Shown: piece after piece, positions 7,735 through 17,043 of the stretch | Layout of the letters: each line of letters begins with the position of its first letter | Position numbering within the stretch: the first letter of the stretch is position 1 | NCBI GenBank assembly: GCA_964371075.1 | Contig: CAYJKN010000002.1 | Location: forward strand, 620,001-684,000 | Direction of reading: 5' to 3' | Origin: UTCHB3 sp964371075 | GTDB taxonomy: Bacteria; Bacteroidota; Ignavibacteria; Ignavibacteriales; Ignavibacteriaceae | DNA: 64,000 nucleotides | Program-made: the position numbers and the translations under genes | Notes under the pieces: generated by a model | Seen by the model: only the letters and a program-made list of their open reading frames with translations | Databases searched by the model: none | Told to the model about the DNA's origin: nothing

Positions 7735-9959
7735 AATTGCACCTTCAAAGAAAGAGATGGAAGGAACGGGAGCATATCAACCCTTTCACCGGTTTTATCA
7801 TCGAAATAGAAAATATTTTGTCGATCATATACATTAATTATTGAAAAATCAACTGTGCAGGTCATAAAATAGATAACAAGGGCTTTTGAAATTCCGATAT
7901 CCATCCTGTGATATACAGGGAATCTTTCAGAATTAACTGCACCATAGAGGCTTTTGGGGTCATATTGCCCCAAAACCAGCCATTGTGAATAAAAATCATT
8001 TATCGAAAAGCGATCCATATATCCACCAAGCGGGGTGTAGGGTCTTCCCGTTGAGAAATTCCAGGTCATATAGATATTCCATCCATCGCCGGGGTTAAAT
8101 CCCAGAATAGTGCTGAGGGAGTGGCGGGTATCGTATCGCGGCGCATATTTGCCGCCATCCTTAAATTTGAATGCCCAACCAAGTGAATAACCTGCTTTGA
8201 AATAAAACATATCGGATTGCATCACCAAATCGGCTTCAAAACCGTAGGATTCACCATTTAACTGGATAAGATCGGGGTCTTCGGCGGTGAATTTTCTGTC
8301 ATTAAAGTCGGTAAGGTTTCTGATATCTTTATAATAACCTTCAAGTTCAAGGACCACACCGGTCATCGGAGTGATTTTAAACCCTGCGATGTAATGATAA
8401 GCTTCAGGTGTAGTGAGATATTCAGGAATCACAATCCATGGCTCAAAGATGGAGAGCAGGTCGTTTTCATCAACAAGAGTGGTAATCTCCTGCGAATATT
8501 TACCAAACGAAGCTTTAAAAGTGAGCCAGTTGTTTAATCTGTAAGTTGTTTTTATCCTTGGCTCAATAAAACCTGCCCTGTTTTGTGTAATTGTTGTCAT
8601 GATGATTCTTGCACCGAGATCAAGTCCAAAATCTTCAAAACGAAGGAATTTATATTTCACAAACAGGTTCATCGAAACACCATTTCCCTCAATTTTGGTT
8701 CGGGAACCGCGGAGGTTTTCCTGATCGAGTGTGGAGTTAAAAACCATTGTCTGAAGTCCAACACCAAGTTCATCTCTTGAGTCGAAAATGTAAGTAAAAT
8801 TCCATTTTGAAGTAAAATCAGTTACAGCGTTTTTTCTGTCTTTAACTTTGCTGAAATTTGGTGTTACTGAAGCATCAAATGTTGAGAGGGAAAACGTAAA
8901 CTCGGAGAAGATGGGGCTTGCCCATACCTGATACCAGTTTAATCCAAGAACCCGGTTACTCAGAGAATAATCCTCTTTGAGGGGGTCATTATTTTTAAGA
9001 TCATCCTGACTGCCAAAAAGATGGAATACAAATTTTGAATTTTCAAGTATCTCGGGATTGCTGTAATTTACTTTAAAAGTATAATCGTAAAAATCGAAGG
9101 GAGAAGTTTTGTTATTCATAAACTTGTTTAAAGTCTCGGTAAAATAACTTTTCCTGCCTGTAAGCAGGAAACTCCCGCCCGGAATTGGACCCTCCACTGC
9201 AGCTTTCCCTGAAAGGAGAGACGCGTTGAATGATCCGGCAAAGTGATTTTTGTTTCCATCTTTTGTAATAATATCGAGGACGGATGACAATCTACCCCCG
9301 TGTTCAGCTGAAAAACCACCTTTATGAAATTCAAGCGCAGAAGCAATCTCGGGATCAACTACTGAGAAGATTCCAAGTGCATGGAAAGGATTATAAATTG
9401 TGGCACCATTTAGCAGCACGACATTTTGTTCGTTGTCACTTCCTCTGACAAAATAACGGGCAGTGACATCACCTGTTGTACTAACCCCTGAACTGTATTG
9501 AAGAGTTCTGAGGATATCGGCTTCAACACCTTTTGGAAGAAGTTTAATCTCCTGTGCAGTGATCTTTTCAAGTCCAAGATCGGTTGCGTTGGCTTCAATT
9601 GTTTTTTCGCCAAAAATCGTCAGGGTCTGTGTGGTGTAAGAAGTTGGGGAGAGTTTAATATCAATCTGAGTGATTTTACCCGCAGGAAGATCAATCTGAA
9701 CTTCCTTTGGATTAAAGCCCATCATTGAATAAATAATTGTCTGTTTTCCCCGCGGAACCGAGGTAATTATATAATACCCCGATGTATTGGTAGTTGCACC
9801 CATCGAGGTTCCTTTAATGATCACATTGGCGTAAATCACAGCTTCGCCATTGGTTGAATCGGTTACAAACCCTCTGAGAATCGCCTTGTCGGGATCCGGT
9901 GTTGCTTGTCCAAAAATGAGAATTGAGGAGAGTACCAGCAAAACGGAGAAATATTTCAA
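7731..9959 (-). CDS. TonB-dependent receptor with N-terminal carboxypeptidase-like domain
   Basis: A 742-residue outer-membrane receptor. After a signal peptide (MKYFSVLLVLSSILIFGQA) comes a CnaB/carboxypeptidase-regulatory-like domain (residues about 25-110, LRGFVTDSTNGEAVIYANV), a plug domain (about 120-230, with LPKGVEADILRTLQYSSGVS and YFVRGSDNEQNVVLLNGATI), and a beta-barrel to the C-terminal LPFLPSLSLKVQL. It should import a substrate using TonB/ExbBD energy. It forms an operon with the DUF4249 lipoprotein, overlapping it by four bases. No regulator or enzyme adjoins to name the substrate. Confidence 0.9.
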   Translation of the reverse strand: MKYFSVLLVLSSILIFGQATPDPDKAILRGFVTDSTNGEAVIYANVIIKGTSMGATTNTSGYYIITSVPRGKQTIIYSMMGFNPKEVQIDLPAGKITQIDIKLSPTSYTTQTLTIFGEKTIEANATDLGLEKITAQEIKLLPKGVEADILRTLQYSSGVSTTGDVTARYFVRGSDNEQNVVLLNGATIYNPFHALGIFSVVDPEIASALEFHKGGFSAEHGGRLSSVLDIITKDGNKNHFAGSFNASLLSGKAAVEGPIPGGSFLLTGRKSYFTETLNKFMNNKTSPFDFYDYTFKVNYSNPEILENSKFVFHLFGSQDDLKNNDPLKEDYSLSNRVLGLNWYQVWASPIFSEFTFSLSTFDASVTPNFSKVKDRKNAVTDFTSKWNFTYIFDSRDELGVGLQTMVFNSTLDQENLRGSRTKIEGNGVSMNLFVKYKFLRFEDFGLDLGARIIMTTITQNRAGFIEPRIKTTYRLNNWLTFKASFGKYSQEITTLVDENDLLSIFEPWIVIPEYLTTPEAYHYIAGFKITPMTGVVLELEGYYKDIRNLTDFNDRKFTAEDPDLIQLNGESYGFEADLVMQSDMFYFKAGYSLGWAFKFKDGGKYAPRYDTRHSLSTILGFNPGDGWNIYMTWNFSTGRPYTPLGGYMDRFSINDFYSQWLVLGQYDPKSLYGAVNSERFPVYHRMDIGISKALVIYFMTCTVDFSIINVYDRQNIFYFDDKTGERVDMLPFLPSLSLKVQL

Positions 9960-10301
9960 TTCAGAAACTCCAAAAATATGAATCGGATTAAAGCGTGAAA
10001 CGGTAGTATCCGGTGGGGAGTTGATGCTTCAGCTAAAATGTAGTATTTGTGACCAATATTAGTGAAAAACGGCAAAATAATTTGTGGAAATAACGGGTAC
10101 TTTAAGGAAAATCGGGTAATTTATCCACTTCCTGATTCCGTAATTGTTAAGTTTTGGGTGAAATTCACCAAATAAATAAAGCCTGTTGGTAAGCCGGGTA
10201 TTATCGATTTTGGTTATGATGACAATTTTTTACGAAACATTTTATTGATATAACAGGTTAAATGTTTAAGTTTAACCAATCATTAATTAGAGAGTATTCA
10301 A
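9960..10301. other. Divergent intergenic region
   Basis: No ORF, RNA gene or tandem repeat is visible in these 342 bases between the TonB-receptor gene (minus) and a small membrane-protein gene (plus). The only notable structure is the short inverted repeat at 10256-10277. Promoters for both genes should lie here, but none is clear enough to name. Confidence 0.5.
10256..10277. promoter_or_regulatory. 7-bp inverted repeat upstream of small membrane-protein gene
   Basis: GGTTAAA (10256-10262) and TTTAACC (10271-10277) are perfect reverse complements with an 8-base spacer, ending 24 bases before the ATG at 10302. The position suits an operator or a small 5' hairpin, but the sequence is AT-rich and this could be chance. 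Confidence 0.25.
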
Positions 10302-10760
10302 ATGCTAATTACGCTTTTAATCTTCAACTTTCTTGTAGCACTTCTCACTTGTGGGATCATCGCTTATTTCTTCAAAAAACCGCTTGACACCATTTTCCAA
10401 AGACTGGTAAAAGAGGATATATATATTGCCTGGAGCAGATATATTCTGTTTGCAATTTTTGTCGTGGGAATTTCAGGTGGTGTCAGAATCTGGGAACTTG
10501 AAAAATACCTGAATACAAATGAAAAAACCGGAGCTTATATTTATACTCTCACTGTTGAGAGGTGGGCAATAGAAATTTACCGTGCAATAATGGGAACACT
10601 CGAAGCCACTGCATGGATGTTGCTTTTTGTTTTCCTTTTTGCGTTGATTGCTTATGTGGTTATCCGCCTTACGGAAGCCGCCCAGGAAAATAAAGATAAA
10701 CAGTTTAAAGCCTTCATGGATGACAAAAAAGGCAATACTATTTCAGATACACAGCCTTAA
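10302..10760 (+). CDS. Small membrane protein, three transmembrane helices
   Basis: A 152-residue protein that I do not recognise. Three hydrophobic segments are visible: LITLLIFNFLVALLTCGII (about 2-24), YILFAIFVVGISGG (about 47-62) and MLLFVFLFALIAYVVI (about 107-125), followed by a charged tail (EAAQENKDKQFKAFMDDKKG). The gene overlaps the convergent alpha-amylase gene by 23 bases at the 3' end. There is no functional motif, so its role is unknown. Confidence 0.65.
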   Translation: MLITLLIFNFLVALLTCGIIAYFFKKPLDTIFQRLVKEDIYIAWSRYILFAIFVVGISGGVRIWELEKYLNTNEKTGAYIYTLTVERWAIEIYRAIMGTLEATAWMLLFVFLFALIAYVVIRLTEAAQENKDKQFKAFMDDKKGNTISDTQP

Positions 10761-12663
10761 TAACTTTCGTTTGGGAGCCGGCGGTAACTTTTATCAGGTA
10801 AACGCCTGCAGGAAGGTCTTTTGGTTCAAACTTTATTGAATGTAAACCCGGTTCCTTTGTTTCTGATAGAAGATTAATTGCCGTTACACCGGTAATATCA
10901 TAAACCGTGATATCCACGGCTGAACGGGAACCCAATGACCATGTAATTTCAGTTGATGAATTGCCTGTGAGTGATCCATCAGAAAATGGGTTGGGATAGT
11001 TTTGATAAAGTGTGAATGTACCCGGTAGATCGGATTCTTCTTCAATTCCCGTTGGATTGGGTAGCAGTTTTATTACTCTTGATTCTTTACCTGCAAGTTC
11101 ACCGGAAACAACAAAATTGGCGAATCCTCCCTGATAGTTTACAGGAACCTGTCCAAGAGCTTCACCTGTTTCGGCGTCATAAACATAGAAGTTTCCCATA
11201 TCAAGATTGGATTGATTTAGTGAGACATTATAGTTTGATACAGGAAAATCGCTGAAATTATGGATCACATAAATTGCCTCATTATCAAGGTCTCTTCCAA
11301 ATGAATAAATGTACTGATTTGATGAAGTACCTGCTCTGTAACCACCCCTCCTGAGAGCCAGCTCTTTGTTTCGCAAATGAATCAAATTTCTATATCTGCT
11401 TAGGAGTGAAGTGGGACTTGCTGACATTGTTTGGATATTGTTTGTTGTGTAGGGGGTTCCAAGTGCATACCAAGGAGTACCTGTTGTAAAACCACCATTG
11501 ACACCGTTGGTCCAGGGGAGTGGCCTTCTTTTGTTTTGATCCTGACCATAACCGTTCATGCCAATTTCTTCACCGTAGTAGAGAAAAGGTATGCCCGGCA
11601 GGGTGAGGTAAACCGATGCAGCAAGTTTCATCCATTTTTCGTTTTGATTCAGGATTCCAAACACTCTGTCTTGATCGTGATTGCTCAAAAAAGTGGCATA
11701 TTGAAGAGGTTGATAAGCAGAAACTATGGAGGAAACTTTACTTGCAAGTCCACCCGGTGCAGAATTTTTAACCGCATTTATAATTGCAGTGGCGAGATCA
11801 AACTCAAAACATGCATCCAATCGTGTACCATTTGAATAAGGGACTGTTTGGGCAGTGGACGACCACACCTCTCCCACAACAAAAGCATTGGGTTTTACAC
11901 CCTTGTAAAAAGTTCTGAATTCCTGAAGGAATGAAAAAGTTGCAGGAACATGCTCCATTACCTGACCATCTTCAAATAGATGTTTAATTGCATCCAATCT
12001 AAAACCGTCGATATTCAGAGTGTCGAGCCAATACCGGGCTATGTCAAACATTGCGTTTTTTACAGGCAGATGATTGTAATCGATGTCGGGCATTCCGCTT
12101 GAGAACATCCCAAAATAATAATCGCTGTTGAAGGGGTGCCACACTGTCTGCCCCCATGTCCCACCGTATCCGGGATTGGTATTGCGCCAGATGTAATAAT
12201 TTCTGAAGGGGGAAGAGGGGTCTGTCGATGCGGCAAACCAGGGATGTTGTCTTGAGGAGTGATTCATAACAAAATCGATGATCACTTTTATACCTCTTTG
12301 GTGAGCAAGTTGCAAAAACTCCTTAAAATCGTTCATTGTTCCGTAATCCGACTCAATCCCTTTGTAGTCAGTTACATCATACCCGTGATAACTGGGGGAT
12401 GGATTTATTGGCATCAACCAGATACCTGTAATCCCAAGATCGGTGGTTGTGTTAGGATTTCCATCGTTTAAATAATCAAGTTTTTGAATTATACCTCTGA
12501 AATCACCTTTCCCGTCACCATTTGAATCGTAAAAACTTCTGACAAATATTTCATAAAAAACTGCATCATTCCACCAGTTGCCCGGACCTTGTGAATAGAT
12601 CATGAAAGAAGGAAAAAGGAGGATGGAGACAATAAAAAATCTAATCAGTTTTTGAAGTTTCAT
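10738..12663 (-). CDS. Secreted GH13 alpha-amylase with T9SS sorting domain
   Basis: A 641-residue glycoside hydrolase family 13 enzyme that should cleave alpha-1,4-glucans outside the cell. A signal peptide (about 1-25) is followed by the TIM barrel. The catalytic residues are visible: nucleophile Asp224 (GFRLDAIKH), acid/base Glu265 (VVGEVW) and transition-state stabiliser Asp330 (SNHDQDR). VIDFVMNHSS is conserved region I. After a C-terminal beta domain (about 430-535) comes a T9SS sorting domain starting LYQNYPNPFSD, which carries about 10 extra residues where its relatives read NPSTS, and ending KAVYLK. No other glycan-degrading gene is adjacent. Confidence 0.94.
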   Translation of the reverse strand: MKLQKLIRFFIVSILLFPSFMIYSQGPGNWWNDAVFYEIFVRSFYDSNGDGKGDFRGIIQKLDYLNDGNPNTTTDLGITGIWLMPINPSPSYHGYDVTDYKGIESDYGTMNDFKEFLQLAHQRGIKVIIDFVMNHSSRQHPWFAASTDPSSPFRNYYIWRNTNPGYGGTWGQTVWHPFNSDYYFGMFSSGMPDIDYNHLPVKNAMFDIARYWLDTLNIDGFRLDAIKHLFEDGQVMEHVPATFSFLQEFRTFYKGVKPNAFVVGEVWSSTAQTVPYSNGTRLDACFEFDLATAIINAVKNSAPGGLASKVSSIVSAYQPLQYATFLSNHDQDRVFGILNQNEKWMKLAASVYLTLPGIPFLYYGEEIGMNGYGQDQNKRRPLPWTNGVNGGFTTGTPWYALGTPYTTNNIQTMSASPTSLLSRYRNLIHLRNKELALRRGGYRAGTSSNQYIYSFGRDLDNEAIYVIHNFSDFPVSNYNVSLNQSNLDMGNFYVYDAETGEALGQVPVNYQGGFANFVVSGELAGKESRVIKLLPNPTGIEEESDLPGTFTLYQNYPNPFSDGSLTGNSSTEITWSLGSRSAVDITVYDITGVTAINLLSETKEPGLHSIKFEPKDLPAGVYLIKVTAGSQTKVIKAVYLK

Positions 12664-12766
12664 ATCAATTTCAACATAATAAAAAAAGTAACCACATAGA
12701 TAATGAATTTTGAAGCCAAATGAAAGTCAAAATGCGTAATTTTGAAATTTAACATCTCAAGTTTAT

Positions 12767-13669
12767 ATGAAACGACTCCTTCGTACAGACAGTAAAATTT
12801 TTCCATTTCTTTCTCTTGGTATCCTCGCATTAATCTGGGGCAGTTCTTTTATCCTTATAAAAAGGGGTCTGGAGGCATATTCACCTGTCCAGTTAGGTGC
12901 TCTTAGAGTGGTCCTGTCGGGTCTTGTCCTGCTTCCTTTTGCGATTAAGAGTTATAAACAATATCTCAAACAATATTGGAAAAAATTTCTCTTTTTTGCA
13001 ACAATTTCCAATTTATTACCGGCAATTTTATTTGCAAAAGCTGAGATGGAGCTATCAAGTTCGTTAACCGGAATTTTAAATAGCACAACTCCTATTTTTA
13101 CATTTTTGATAGGAATATTTATTTACAAAGCCAAATTTCGATTTAACCAGGCGTTAGGATTAACACTTGGAATTGCCGGCTCCGTGGTTTTGATCCTTTT
13201 TAGTGGTGGTGACCTTGGAGATGTTAACTTTTACGCATTTTTTGTTGTGCTTGCCACTTTTTTCTACGGTATGGGGAGCAATTTCCTGAAGAAAAATTTC
13301 TCAAAAATTAATCCCGTGGCTCTTACATCACTTGCGTTTATGACGGTAATGCCTGTTGCATTTGTAATTCTGATCTTCTCGGGATTTTTCTCAACTGCAT
13401 TAACACATCCAAATGCACTTCCCTCATTTTTTTATATCCTGATTTTGGCGGTCGTTGGTACTGCAATGGCGTTGATGTTATTTAATAAAGTGATACAGGA
13501 GACTTCTCCCGTTTTTGCATCAACCACAACATATTTAATTCCAATTGTTGCCGTCATCTGGGGAGTACTTGATGGCGAAACAATCAGCGTTTGGCATATC
13601 GCCGGAATGGCGTTGATCATCTCGGGTATCTGGTTTATTAATAAGGTGGCGGTTTCTAAACCTACTTGA
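12767..13669 (+). CDS. EamA/DMT-family transporter
   Basis: A 300-residue inner-membrane protein of the drug/metabolite transporter superfamily, with ten predicted helices in two EamA halves. The first half opens with FLSLGILALIWGSSFILIKRGL, including the family WGSSF motif; the second half ends with GEXXS-type GETISVWHIAGMALIISGIW. Family members export amino acids, nucleosides or other metabolites; the substrate is not deducible. It stands as a single gene divergent from the amylase. A second EamA protein (23194-24069) is only distantly similar. Confidence 0.9.
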   Translation: MKRLLRTDSKIFPFLSLGILALIWGSSFILIKRGLEAYSPVQLGALRVVLSGLVLLPFAIKSYKQYLKQYWKKFLFFATISNLLPAILFAKAEMELSSSLTGILNSTTPIFTFLIGIFIYKAKFRFNQALGLTLGIAGSVVLILFSGGDLGDVNFYAFFVVLATFFYGMGSNFLKKNFSKINPVALTSLAFMTVMPVAFVILIFSGFFSTALTHPNALPSFFYILILAVVGTAMALMLFNKVIQETSPVFASTTTYLIPIVAVIWGVLDGETISVWHIAGMALIISGIWFINKVAVSKPT

Positions 13670-13752
13670 CATTGGTTGAGGAATTTGTTATGTTTGCATG
13701 TAACGGGTCGTGAGTATTTAACTCATGACCAAATAAAACATGGAGAAGAATC

Positions 13753-14304
13753 ATGACAACGATCAGATTAATTCCGTTAATATTTATTTTTATTTTTCCG
13801 TCCTCACTTACTGCGCAGGAATCGATAATTATCTCCCTAAATAAAATCGATTCAGTCGAATACTATTTTATCCTCGAAAAAAATGTAAATCATTCAGAGT
13901 TGTGGGCGAGATCCCAGGCTTTTGTTAAGTCGGATAAAGACATCAAACTTGCGACGATTGAAACAAAACTCACCAAAGAGGCTTCAAAGTTGATCGTAAG
14001 GCAACATCATCATGAAAGAAACAATCTTGTTGATGCCGGAAGGGCACAACCACTTGGAAGTGGTGTAGCTGCTGTGATTGGTACAGACAAAGAGTTGTTA
14101 CCTGCCTGTCTTGTCTTCATTACCCCAAATATCAATATGGGATTTGTGAAAGTGATCAGTGACGATGCAGTGATTATCGCAGATAATTTTAAGAAGTTTG
14201 ATTATGGTGATCCCAAAGATGTTCAGATGAAGGGGTTAATACCTTTTGAACTTGTTGAGGAAGCATTTTTTGAAGCTGTTAAAGATTTTAGTGTAGCGAA
14301 TTGA
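13753..14304 (+). CDS. Exported protein of unknown function
   Basis: A 183-residue protein with a signal peptide (MTTIRLIPLIFIFIFPSSLTAQ). I do not recognise a family. Visible traits are a basic, His-rich stretch (IVRQHHHERNN, about 76-86), a Gly/Ala stretch GSGVAAVIGTD, and a mixed alpha/beta composition. A GGAGAA ribosome-binding site precedes the ATG. It follows an EamA transporter by 83 bases and precedes a hairpin, so it is probably transcribed alone or with that transporter. Confidence 0.65.
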   Translation: MTTIRLIPLIFIFIFPSSLTAQESIIISLNKIDSVEYYFILEKNVNHSELWARSQAFVKSDKDIKLATIETKLTKEASKLIVRQHHHERNNLVDAGRAQPLGSGVAAVIGTDKELLPACLVFITPNINMGFVKVISDDAVIIADNFKKFDYGDPKDVQMKGLIPFELVEEAFFEAVKDFSVAN

Positions 14305-14356
14305 TTTAAAAGAAAACCGCAAAGGTCTGAAACAAAAGCAAAACCACAGAGCACAC

Positions 14357-14384
14357 AGAGGGAGACAATTAAATATCTCCCTCT
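14357..14384. terminator. Hairpin between convergent genes
   Basis: AGAGGGAGA (14357-14365) and TCTCCCTCT (14376-14384) form a perfect 9-bp stem with a 10-base loop, extended by CCACA (14344-14348) and TGTGG (14386-14390). It lies between two convergent genes and could serve both. The T tract is poor. The wording resembles the hairpin at 1983-2034 (GCACACAGA), so it may be a dispersed repeat. Confidence 0.4.
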
Positions 14385-14399
14385 TTGTGGAACTATCCA

Positions 14400-14439
14400 A
14401 AATTATTGAATTATTGGATTACTGCATTATTGGATTATT
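14400..14439 (-). repeat. AATAATCC-type octamer array overlapping a stop codon
   Basis: Five tandem 8-bp units, read on the minus strand: AATAATCC, AATAATGC, AGTAATCC, AATAATTC, AATAATTT. The TAA stop of the reprolysin-like gene (14437-14435) is bases 3-5 of the first unit. The same family, in the same phase to a stop codon, lies at 31323-31386. Confidence 0.8.
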
Positions 14440-16918
14440 TCAGGAGCATCATTTTACGGGTGGTAGAGAAACTCTGACCCGAGTTTGACTGTGCTGTAAT
14501 TGTATAAAGATAGAGTCCACTGTTAAGTTTTCCCGCATCAAAATTCAATTTGTGATAGCCCAAAGCAAGATTTCCGTTTAAAAGTTCGGTAATCTTATTT
14601 CCGAGTACGTCGTATACAACAATCTTTACAGATGAAGCCTCAGGAAGGCTAAAGCTGATTGAGGTTGAAGGATTAAACGGATTTGGATAATTCTGGTCAA
14701 GACTGAACGTCGCCGGGTTGGCTAATTCAACTTCAACTTCATTTGAAAATGATGAGGAACCATCATAATCGACTTGTTTAAGTCTGTATGTGTAGTTTCC
14801 TGACTGAGTTAATTTTTCAGAGAAAACATATTCTGAGAAACGGGTTGTTGTCCCTTTTCCTTCAACAAAACCGGTTGTTAAAAATTCATTGCCATCAAGA
14901 CTTCTCTCAATAAAAAATCCTTTGTTGTTGGTTTCAGTAGCTGTTGTCCATTCAAGTTTAATGGTTCCATTATTTGAAACCGCAGAAAATGAAGCGAGTT
15001 CCACAGGAACAGCTTGTGATACTGTGAAATTGACGTCAGAAACATCATAAAAGATGTTATCGGCTGCTTCGATGTAGAGTCTGGCTGTTGTTGTTTGCAC
15101 ATCAGGCATGGTGATTGTTGCTGCACCGGTATTTGGGAGTGCATTTGCAACCGTTACAAATGTGTTTCCACCATCTGTGGTAAGTTTTACATTCACTGTT
15201 TGACAATTAACCGGCGCAACATTGGTATTTGCAACATCCCATGTGATATTCACGGATGAGAGAGCAGGGATCGAAACATTGGTATTGGGGTAAGTCACTT
15301 TAAAAGGTGAACTTCCTGCGACAGCGAATGTAATTTCACTGAAAACATAGTCTCCGGCACCGGGGTTATTATCCCTTACTACCAGTCTGAATTTCAGATT
15401 TCTTGCATAAGAAGGAAGGATTTCACCAAGCACTTGTGTTCCGGCAAATACATTTGCTCTTTTTGGGAACCAGCGTGTTCCTGAAATTTCAGGATCAAAA
15501 CTTCTAAAGATTGGTGCATTACCTGATGGAGTGTTAGGATGGGTTGATGGACCCAGATCATATTCTTCCCAGCAGTAGGTGATTGAAGTATTATCAACAT
15601 CGGTTGCAGCACCCGTTAGTTTAAATGGGGTGTTTATAGGGATTGTGAATCCACCTGTCGGGAATGAAGTGATAACAGGTTTTTCATTTCCGTTTGAAAC
15701 GGAAACTGCACAATTGTTTCCACTGCCGGCAATGAAATTGGAAATTTCAACCATGCTTCCGATATGGAAGTAATCATCGGAGTTGTTTTGCAGATTAGGT
15801 GAGCAGATTCCTGCATAACCCATAATTGTAGCTGCACTTCCCGGTTCAAAAGCAGTATTTGCGTTCCTTTGGCAGTTATTGTTTTGTGTATGGTTGGCAC
15901 CATATTGGTGTCCCATTTCATGGGCAACATAATCGATATCAAAAGGATCACCGACGGGAGCAGGTCCACCGGTAACACCACCGGCTTTGCTGGAGCCACA
16001 AACACTTCCAAGATAAGCAACACCACCGCCACCGGTGCTGAAAACATGTCCGATGTCATAATTGGCACTGCCAATTACGGTGTTGCAGTTGTTGATGTTT
16101 TGCCCCAACATTGTTGAACCGTTGTTGTTGGTATATGGATCGGTAGAGGCATTAGTGTAAACTAGAAGGTTGTTATTTGCAACCAGAAGCATTCTGATGC
16201 TAAATTCGCGTTCATAGACCTGATTAATTCTGTTAATAGAGGTAACAATAGCTGCCATTGCAAGGGCAACAGTTCCACCGTGAAATGTTGTATATTCTCC
16301 CGTTGCCGCACAGGCGAGACGGTAGGTTCTAAGAGTGCCTGCAGCGAGTCTTGCCTCAGTGGAAACACCCGGTGTTTGTTCATCAACGAGACAGATACCT
16401 TTTTCGAGTTTTTCGGCGCTGGGTTTAAAATCTTTCTTAAAATATGAAAGGTAAACTACACTGTTTCCTTTTGAATAGGGATCGATAAATACAGTTCCCT
16501 CTGAAGTAAATATCTGACCATGAAAACCATGTGGAGTAAGATCCAATCGAGCGGAATATGAATTGTCATCGATCGATTTTGCTAAATAAGTTCTAATTTC
16601 AGGAAATTTTGCTGCAAGTTCAGATTCCATCACAGGCGAGTAATAAATCGCAAATTTGGAGGTTTTACCATTTGGAAGGGGTAATTCAAGAATTGGGACC
16701 CTTCCGCTTGTGTAGCTGAATTCAGCAGGGGCTGTTTTTAAAAACTCAGCCAGAAGTTGTTTGTCAAGTTCTATTAGTCTGTATGTATCCACGGTTATCT
16801 GTTTCTCCAAACCGACGGGGAGATTGTTGTGTGCAATGTCTTTCCAGGGATTAAGGCTCAGGTTTTGAGTCATGCCGAGAGAAGCCATAAAAAGGAGCAG
16901 GAAGAAGATTTTCTTCAT
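14435..16918 (-). CDS. Secreted reprolysin-like (M12B) metallopeptidase with T9SS sorting domain
   Basis: An 827-residue secreted protease. Order: signal peptide (about 1-19), propeptide-like region (about 20-190), catalytic domain (about 195-405), Ig-like regions (about 410-640), the same module of about 90 residues as in the beta-helix cargo (about 640-735), and a T9SS sorting domain starting DQNYPNPFNPSTS and ending KMMLLK. The zinc site is HEMGHQYGANH (His333, Glu334, His337, His343), with a Met-turn candidate in TIMGYAGIC. This HExxHxxGxxH pattern defines metzincins of the M12B reprolysin-like kind. It presumably degrades extracellular protein. Its stop codon lies inside a tandem octamer array. 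Confidence 0.93.
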   Translation of the reverse strand: MKKIFFLLLFMASLGMTQNLSLNPWKDIAHNNLPVGLEKQITVDTYRLIELDKQLLAEFLKTAPAEFSYTSGRVPILELPLPNGKTSKFAIYYSPVMESELAAKFPEIRTYLAKSIDDNSYSARLDLTPHGFHGQIFTSEGTVFIDPYSKGNSVVYLSYFKKDFKPSAEKLEKGICLVDEQTPGVSTEARLAAGTLRTYRLACAATGEYTTFHGGTVALAMAAIVTSINRINQVYEREFSIRMLLVANNNLLVYTNASTDPYTNNNGSTMLGQNINNCNTVIGSANYDIGHVFSTGGGGVAYLGSVCGSSKAGGVTGGPAPVGDPFDIDYVAHEMGHQYGANHTQNNNCQRNANTAFEPGSAATIMGYAGICSPNLQNNSDDYFHIGSMVEISNFIAGSGNNCAVSVSNGNEKPVITSFPTGGFTIPINTPFKLTGAATDVDNTSITYCWEEYDLGPSTHPNTPSGNAPIFRSFDPEISGTRWFPKRANVFAGTQVLGEILPSYARNLKFRLVVRDNNPGAGDYVFSEITFAVAGSSPFKVTYPNTNVSIPALSSVNITWDVANTNVAPVNCQTVNVKLTTDGGNTFVTVANALPNTGAATITMPDVQTTTARLYIEAADNIFYDVSDVNFTVSQAVPVELASFSAVSNNGTIKLEWTTATETNNKGFFIERSLDGNEFLTTGFVEGKGTTTRFSEYVFSEKLTQSGNYTYRLKQVDYDGSSSFSNEVEVELANPATFSLDQNYPNPFNPSTSISFSLPEASSVKIVVYDVLGNKITELLNGNLALGYHKLNFDAGKLNSGLYLYTITAQSNSGQSFSTTRKMMLLK

Positions 16919-17043
16919 TGTTGACCTGTGTTTGTGGTTATTAAAAAGTTGGACTTACAATTTCGGTATAATGTCACTAATTAACAAACAAATAATAGGT
17001 GACAAAGGAGTTTTTGATAAAATAAATTTAAGCCATCATCCGA

